Source: Candidatus Hydrogenedentota bacterium (GTDB taxonomy: Bacteria > Hydrogenedentota > Hydrogenedentia > Hydrogenedentales > SCBR16-9). Taken from it: a DNA stretch of 10,345 bases. Position 1 is the first letter of the stretch; each line of letters opens with the position of its first letter. Made by a program: the position numbers and the translations under genes. The DNA is taken from the NCBI GenBank assembly GCA_007116095.1, contig SKJD01000487.1, forward strand, positions 1 to 10,345. Direction: 5' to 3'. The notes below the pieces were generated by a model that saw only the letters and a list, made by a program, of their open reading frames with translations, was not told where the DNA came from and did no database searches. Below are positions 6,283 to 10,345 of the stretch, in pieces.

Positions 6283-6735
6283 ATGTCTTTTACGTATTCG
6301 TATCCCCGCCCCATGGTCACCGTGGACACCGTATTGATGCGTGGCACGGAAGCCGGGCTTGAAGTACTGATGATAGAACGCAAGAACGAACCCTTCGTCG
6401 GCGGCTGGGCATTGCCCGGCGGTTTCGTGGACATGGAGGAGGAGCTGGAGACCGCCGCCGCCCGCGAGTTGGCCGAGGAGACCGGAATCAGCGGCGTACC
6501 GCTGGAGCAGTTTCACGCCTTCGGCAAAGTAGGTCGGGACCCGCGAGGGCGCAGTGTTACCATTGCCTTTGTCGGCATGTTAAAATCACCGGATACATCA
6601 CCGGCGCTAAAAGCCGGCGATGACGCGGCCGACGCCCGGTGGTTCCCTGTTACCGATCTACCCGAAACGGCGTTTGATCATACCGAGATCATAGACACCG
6701 CATTGAATTGGTTACATTCGGAAGGATATTTATGA
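6283..6735 (+). CDS. Nudix hydrolase, probable ADP-ribose pyrophosphatase
   Basis: This 150-residue protein contains a complete Nudix box from Gly47 to Ile69 (GFVDMEEELETAAARELAEETGI pattern GX5EX7REUXEEXGU), including the metal-binding Glu62, Glu65 and Glu66. The preceding WALPGG (42-47) and the later FGKVGRDPRGRSVTIAF (80-96) resemble COG1051 ADP-ribose pyrophosphatases and the Nudix part of NrtR regulators. It has no C-terminal winged helix, so it is an enzyme rather than an NrtR repressor. It is first in the NAD salvage operon and overlaps pncA by ATGA, so hydrolysis of ADP-ribose to AMP and ribose 5-phosphate is the best inferred role. This would recycle NAD breakdown products. Other Nudix substrates cannot be excluded. 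Confidence 0.92.
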   Translation: MSFTYSYPRPMVTVDTVLMRGTEAGLEVLMIERKNEPFVGGWALPGGFVDMEEELETAAARELAEETGISGVPLEQFHAFGKVGRDPRGRSVTIAFVGMLKSPDTSPALKAGDDAADARWFPVTDLPETAFDHTEIIDTALNWLHSEGYL

Positions 6736-7301
6736 GAATAAATGACGACGACGCATTATTGGTGGTGGACGTCCAGAACGATTTCTGTCCGGGCGGTTCC
6801 CTGGCCGTGCCCAACGGCAACGCCGTGGTCCCGGTGATCAACGGCATGCAGGGAAAGTTCAATGTGGTGGCGTTCTCCCGGGACTGGCACCCGGTGGACC
6901 ACTGCAGCTTCAGCGACGCCCCCACCTTTGAGGACATGTCCTGGCCATCGCATTGCATACAGCATTCGCCTGGCGCGGCCTTTCGTACGGACCTGCATGT
7001 GCCGCTGGACGCCTATGTGGCCAGCAAAGGCACGGATCCGAATGAGGAGGCTTACAGTGCCTTCGCCGATCCGGGCTTGAACGATTACCTTAAAAAAAAG
7101 CAGGTCAAGCGGCTCTTCGTCTGCGGTCTGGCGCTGGACTTCTGCGTCAAGGCAACGGCATTGAGCGCCGTGGAAGCGGGCTTTGATGTGGTCCTGATAC
7201 AGGACGCCTGCCGCGGCATTTCGGAGGAAGGCGTTCAGGAGGCCCTGCAAACACTGCGCACCGCCGGGGTCAAAATTATACAAAGTGGAGCATTGGAATG
7301 A
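6732..7301 (+). CDS. pncA: Nicotinamidase
   Basis: This is a 189-residue isochorismatase-fold enzyme that hydrolyses nicotinamide to nicotinate and ammonia. I place the start at ATG 6732: GGAAGGA (6720-6726) is 5 nt upstream and ATGA overlaps the Nudix stop. The longer frame from 6708 adds eight unlikely residues. The catalytic triad is visible as Asp13 (LLVVDVQNDFCPGGSLAV), Lys99 (VASKG) and Cys138 (ALDFCVKATA). The metal site is Asp51, His53 and His57 in SRDWHPVDHCSF. WPSHCIQ (71-77) is another family mark. The length is usual for bacterial PncA. ATGA at 7298 couples it to pncB. An A8G run (7092-7100) encodes three Lys; it looks incidental. Confidence 0.97.
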   Translation: MRINDDDALLVVDVQNDFCPGGSLAVPNGNAVVPVINGMQGKFNVVAFSRDWHPVDHCSFSDAPTFEDMSWPSHCIQHSPGAAFRTDLHVPLDAYVASKGTDPNEEAYSAFADPGLNDYLKKKQVKRLFVCGLALDFCVKATALSAVEAGFDVVLIQDACRGISEEGVQEALQTLRTAGVKIIQSGALE

Positions 7302-8770
7302 ACGAAACATTGTCCGGCCAGCGTTGGTTCAAACGTGAGGGACTGGCCCTGTTAACTGATTTTTATCAGTTGACCATGATGGCGGGACAATGGAAAGAAG
7401 GCCGCGCCGACACGCGGGTCTCCTTCGATTACTTCTACCGGAATCTGCCGCCGCATACCGGCTTTGCCGTCACGGCGGGGCTGGATTTACTCCTGGATTA
7501 CCTGGATCAACTCCGCTTCCACCCGGAGGATGTGGCGTATCTGCGCAGCCTCGGGGTCTTCGACGAAGCTTTCCTCGATTTCCTAACGGACTTCGAGCCC
7601 AACTACGACATCAACGCCATGCCGGAGGGCACGATCGCTTTTCCCTTCGAGCCGATAGTACAGGTTGAAGGCACCATCATGGAGGCGCAGTTGGTGGAGA
7701 CGGCGCTGCTGAATCTCATGAACTACTCCACGCTGATCGCCACCAAGTCAGCGCGCATCTGCCAGTCGGCCTGTGGCGACCCCGTCATGGAATTTGGCCT
7801 GCGGCGGGCGCACGGTCCGGACGGTGGCATCACCGGTTCCCGGGCGGCGTACATCGGCGGTTGCAGTTCTTCATCCAATGTGATGGCGGGCAAGGTCTAT
7901 GGCATACCTGTCTCCGGCACCCACGCCCACAGTTGGGTCATGAGTTTTCCGAGCGAGCTGGAGGCCTTCCGGGCCTTTGCACGGCAATACCCGAATGCGT
8001 GCACCTTGCTGGTGGACACCTATGATACGGTGAAAAGCGGGGTGCCCAACGCCATCAAGGTCTTTCAAGAAATGCGGGCCGCCGGCAAAAAGGTGCGTCC
8101 GGCCATTCGTCTGGACTCTGGCGACTTGGCGAAGCTGAGCAAGATCGCGTACAAGATGATGACGGACGCCGGGCTGGAGGACCCGCTTATCGTCGCCTCG
8201 AATGATCTGGAGGAGGACCTGATCGCCGACTTAAAGCGGCAGGGCGCGCGTATCAATGCCTGGGGCGTGGGGACACATTTGATTACGTCCAAGGATTCGC
8301 CCTCGTTAAGCGGTGTGTATAAACTGGCTGCGGTATACAACGACACAAGCTGGCAGCCCCGCATGAAAATCACGTCGAACCTGGAGAAGGCCACTGATCC
8401 CGGACGCAAGCAATTGCTCCGTTTTTATGACACCCAGGATCACCCCCTGGGTGATGTCATGTTCTTCCAGGAGGAAAGCTGGGAAGCCCGGGACCGTGTG
8501 GTTGGGCGGGCGCGCATCGCCCCCAATCACAAGCAGGTGATCGAAGGCGTCGCCCGCAGCGAAACGCTGCTAAAGCCAATGCTACGCAATGGCAAACGGA
8601 TTGTTGATCCCGAGCCGGTACAGCAGATTCGCAGCCACGCCCAAAAGCAGATTGCCCAACTCCCAGAAGAGTTCAAGCGCATGCGTAATCCGGAAATATA
8701 TCACGTACTGCTCTCCCCCGCCATGGGTGATTTGAAAGAGCAAATGCTGGAAAACCCCGAGCTGGCCTGA
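7298..8770 (+). CDS. pncB: Nicotinate phosphoribosyltransferase
   Basis: This 490-residue enzyme joins nicotinate to PRPP, giving nicotinate mononucleotide at the cost of ATP. The start ATG 7298 overlaps the pncA stop (ATGA), with GTGGAG (7285-7290) 7 nt upstream. LLTDFYQLTMM (18-28) is the typical N-terminus. FGLRRAHGPDG (166-176), SGTHAHSW (206-213), RLDSGDL (271-277) and GVGTHLITS (323-331) line the active site. His211 is the likely autophosphorylated histidine, by analogy with the GTxAH motif. The size fits the 480-490-residue bacterial class rather than the shorter E. coli PncB of about 400. All motifs are intact. A 55-nt gap follows before the next gene, without a terminator that I can see, so transcription probably continues. 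Confidence 0.97.
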   Translation: MNETLSGQRWFKREGLALLTDFYQLTMMAGQWKEGRADTRVSFDYFYRNLPPHTGFAVTAGLDLLLDYLDQLRFHPEDVAYLRSLGVFDEAFLDFLTDFEPNYDINAMPEGTIAFPFEPIVQVEGTIMEAQLVETALLNLMNYSTLIATKSARICQSACGDPVMEFGLRRAHGPDGGITGSRAAYIGGCSSSSNVMAGKVYGIPVSGTHAHSWVMSFPSELEAFRAFARQYPNACTLLVDTYDTVKSGVPNAIKVFQEMRAAGKKVRPAIRLDSGDLAKLSKIAYKMMTDAGLEDPLIVASNDLEEDLIADLKRQGARINAWGVGTHLITSKDSPSLSGVYKLAAVYNDTSWQPRMKITSNLEKATDPGRKQLLRFYDTQDHPLGDVMFFQEESWEARDRVVGRARIAPNHKQVIEGVARSETLLKPMLRNGKRIVDPEPVQQIRSHAQKQIAQLPEEFKRMRNPEIYHVLLSPAMGDLKEQMLENPELA

Positions 8771-8825
8771 GCGAATCCCATATCCGACGCTCCCTACCCT
8801 ATAGCCGAGTTAGAAACACCGACAC

Positions 8826-9383
8826 ATGAATTCCGAATACAGTGAATCACCCCGCATTCTTTTCCAGGAAGTGCAGCAATTCCGTCAGCCCGTGCTTTGG
8901 GTGCTCCTGATCTTCGGGTCCGCGCTCATCTCCGGCACTGTCTCGTGGATGTGGCTGCGGCAATTTATACAGGGCGAAAGTTTCGCGCCTGACGCCCTGT
9001 CCAACCCGGCGCTGCTCACTTTTGGCGCATTGGTGCTGCTGAGTAACGCCCTGATTCTCGGCTTTTTCCTCTTCACACAGTTACAAATAGAAGTCAGCAC
9101 GGCAGGACTTTTCCTGCGCTTTTTTCCATTACAACGCAAAGTACGCATGGTGGACTTGACAGGCGTGGAACAGGTGGAACAATCGGAGATTCGTCCGTTC
9201 CAGGATTACGGCGGCTTCGGCATACGGCGTGTCGGCCAGAGCAAAGCGTATATTATCCATGGACAGGAAGGCGTGAAACTGCATTACGACAACGGCATGC
9301 ACCTGCTGATCAGCAGCCAACGCGCCGATGAACTCTATGAAGTCTTAAAAACCCTGTTAAAGGGCGAGGAGCTGGATAGCTAA
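8826..9383 (+). CDS. Membrane protein with C-terminal PH-like domain (DUF6141-like)
   Basis: This is a 185-residue protein of unknown function. FQEVQQFRQPVLW (13-25) leads into transmembrane segment 1 (about 22-44), and a second lies at about 62-84. The remaining C-terminal half (about 88-178) is soluble and has the look of a bacterial PH domain: a GLFLRFFPLQRKV strand, DYGGFGIRR (127-135), then a hydrophobic strand and LLISSQRADEL (160-170), the usual end of such domains. The pattern resembles family DUF6141, from memory. The ribosome site is weak, and the gap after pncB is 55 nt. The nadE ATG follows its TAA directly, so it is firmly in the operon. A link to NAD metabolism is unproven; it may be a passenger. 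The assignment as a real gene is secure. Confidence 0.88.
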   Translation: MNSEYSESPRILFQEVQQFRQPVLWVLLIFGSALISGTVSWMWLRQFIQGESFAPDALSNPALLTFGALVLLSNALILGFFLFTQLQIEVSTAGLFLRFFPLQRKVRMVDLTGVEQVEQSEIRPFQDYGGFGIRRVGQSKAYIIHGQEGVKLHYDNGMHLLISSQRADELYEVLKTLLKGEELDS

Positions 9384-10345
9384 ATGGCGATGCGACTGGT
9401 ACGAATCGGTACGGCGGCGGTCTCGGTGAAGGTGGGCGACTTCAAAGGCAATACCCACCGTCTGCAAACAATCCTGACCGAAGCCCGGTCCCAGGGGATA
9501 CACCTGCTGGTCACCCCGGAACTCGGCATCTCCGGCTACAGCCTGGAAGACCGTATTTACTGGCCTGAGATCGTGCGCCGAAGCTGGGAGTGCCTCCTGG
9601 AACTGGCCGAAGCCAGCACGGGAATCAGCGCCTTCATCGGCTTGCCCGTACGAATCCAGGGCCAGACCTACAACGCCGCGGCCTTTATCGCCAATGGCGA
9701 TGTGCATGGCCTGGTCTTGAAACGTTACCTGCCCACCTACAGTATTTTCTATGAAGGCCGGAATTGGTCGGCCTGGGGCGGTGGTGTGACCACATACGAA
9801 GGCGTCCCCGCAGGCGATTTAATCTTTCGCATGCCCTATGGCCTGGTGAGTGCGGAAATTTGCGAGGACCTCTGGACCGCTTCTTCTCCCGCGCAAGACC
9901 GCGTACAGGCCGGGGCGGAAATCATCTGCAACCCCAGCGCTTCTCCATTCCTTCCCGGCAAGAACACGGAACGCAAGCGCCTGGTGCAGGGTACGGCGAC
10001 CAATCTCAAGGCCATATACGCCTACGCCAATCTCCTGGGCTGTGACAACAGCCGTTTGGTCTTTGACGGTGGCGGCTTGATCGCCACACCGGATGAACTG
10101 CTCTGCGACGTCCCCATCCTCTCGAAACAGGCCTGGACCCTCGACAGCGCCGTGGTGAACCTGGACGACCTGGCCAGACAACGTTCCGAGAACAGCACCT
10201 GGCGTCAAACGAGTGGTCGTGGACGCGCCGACACAACGGCAACGACACCGTCACACTTGATCGATCTGCGACAAATGCCCTATACCCCGGCGCCCCTGGC
10301 AGACTATGTGGCGCAGATGCCGACTTCCTTCTATATGCCGGAGGA
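9384..10345 (+). CDS. nadE: Glutamine-dependent NAD synthetase, N-terminal glutaminase part (truncated by window)
   Basis: The frame is open from ATG 9384 to the window end, 320 codons plus 2 bases. It is the nitrilase-type glutaminase domain that feeds ammonia to the NAD synthetase domain, which should follow outside the window. The catalytic triad is Glu46 (TPELGISGYSLED), Lys113 (VLKRYLPTYSIFYEGRNW) and Cys160 (SAEICEDLW). CNPSASPFLPGK is the family motif after the cysteine. YMPE at the end is close to the usual domain junction. The start follows the TAA of the previous gene with no gap, and GAGGAG (9366-9371) lies 12 nt upstream inside that gene. Another ATG lies two codons in. The enzyme makes NAD from deamido-NAD, ATP and glutamine, the last step of the salvage route whose earlier steps are pncA and pncB. 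Confidence 0.96.
   Translation, partial: MAMRLVRIGTAAVSVKVGDFKGNTHRLQTILTEARSQGIHLLVTPELGISGYSLEDRIYWPEIVRRSWECLLELAEASTGISAFIGLPVRIQGQTYNAAAFIANGDVHGLVLKRYLPTYSIFYEGRNWSAWGGGVTTYEGVPAGDLIFRMPYGLVSAEICEDLWTASSPAQDRVQAGAEIICNPSASPFLPGKNTERKRLVQGTATNLKAIYAYANLLGCDNSRLVFDGGGLIATPDELLCDVPILSKQAWTLDSAVVNLDDLARQRSENSTWRQTSGRGRADTTATTPSHLIDLRQMPYTPAPLADYVAQMPTSFYMPE

Noticed and set aside
7092..7100. A AAA AAG slippery heptamer in pncA, in the right register for -1 frameshifting
   Set aside because: The catalytic Cys138 lies downstream in frame 0. No Shine-Dalgarno at the distance seen in dnaX was found, and the shifted frame soon ends. It is more likely just a Lys run.
1..10345. CRISPR arrays, tRNA or rRNA genes, insertion sequences, integrases, attachment sites
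   Set aside because: I found no regularly spaced repeats, cloverleaf-like segments, transposase or integrase motifs on either strand.

Overview
The window reads as ordinary chromosomal DNA from an environmental, glycan-degrading, Gram-negative-type bacterium. A Tat-exported sulfatase, a secreted GH99/WbsX-like protein, a Gfo/Idh sugar oxidoreductase and a moderately GC-rich composition with long antisense open frames are typical of the Planctomycetota, Lentisphaerota and Candidatus Hydrogenedentota. Hydrogenedentota is my best guess from protein style alone. There is no rRNA or marker gene to fix it.

Layout. Positions 1-1295 (minus) hold most of a secreted glycosidase-like protein whose 3' end lies outside the window. 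A divergent intergenic region (1296-1491) separates it from a compact two-gene module on the plus strand (1492-3248). This module is an ABC/SMC-type ATPase overlapping by 4 bp a PIN-domain nuclease, closed by a strong hairpin. A Tat-dependent sulfatase follows (3393-4958). It faces a Gfo/Idh/MocA oxidoreductase on the minus strand (5048-6094) across a shared perfect 11-bp terminator stem (5005-5037).

From 6283 to the end runs a plus-strand NAD salvage operon: a Nudix hydrolase (probably ADP-ribose pyrophosphatase), nicotinamidase pncA, nicotinate phosphoribosyltransferase pncB, a small membrane protein with a PH-like domain, and the glutaminase half of glutamine-dependent NAD synthetase nadE, cut by the window edge. 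The first three are coupled by ATGA overlaps, and nadE starts directly after the stop of the membrane-protein gene. Together they convert nicotinamide to nicotinate, then to nicotinate mononucleotide, and finally amidate deamido-NAD. The adenylyltransferase (nadD) is not seen here. The Nudix enzyme could return ADP-ribose to the pool.

The most interesting part is the ATPase-PIN pair. It has the architecture of several ATPase-plus-nuclease defence systems (OLD/Gabija, Septu, PARIS), but I cannot match this pairing to a named system. The ATPase gene also carries a G8 run where loss of one base gives an immediate stop, a possible phase-variation switch. No tRNA, rRNA, CRISPR array, insertion sequence or prophage signature was seen. 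No gap between genes exceeds 200 bases.
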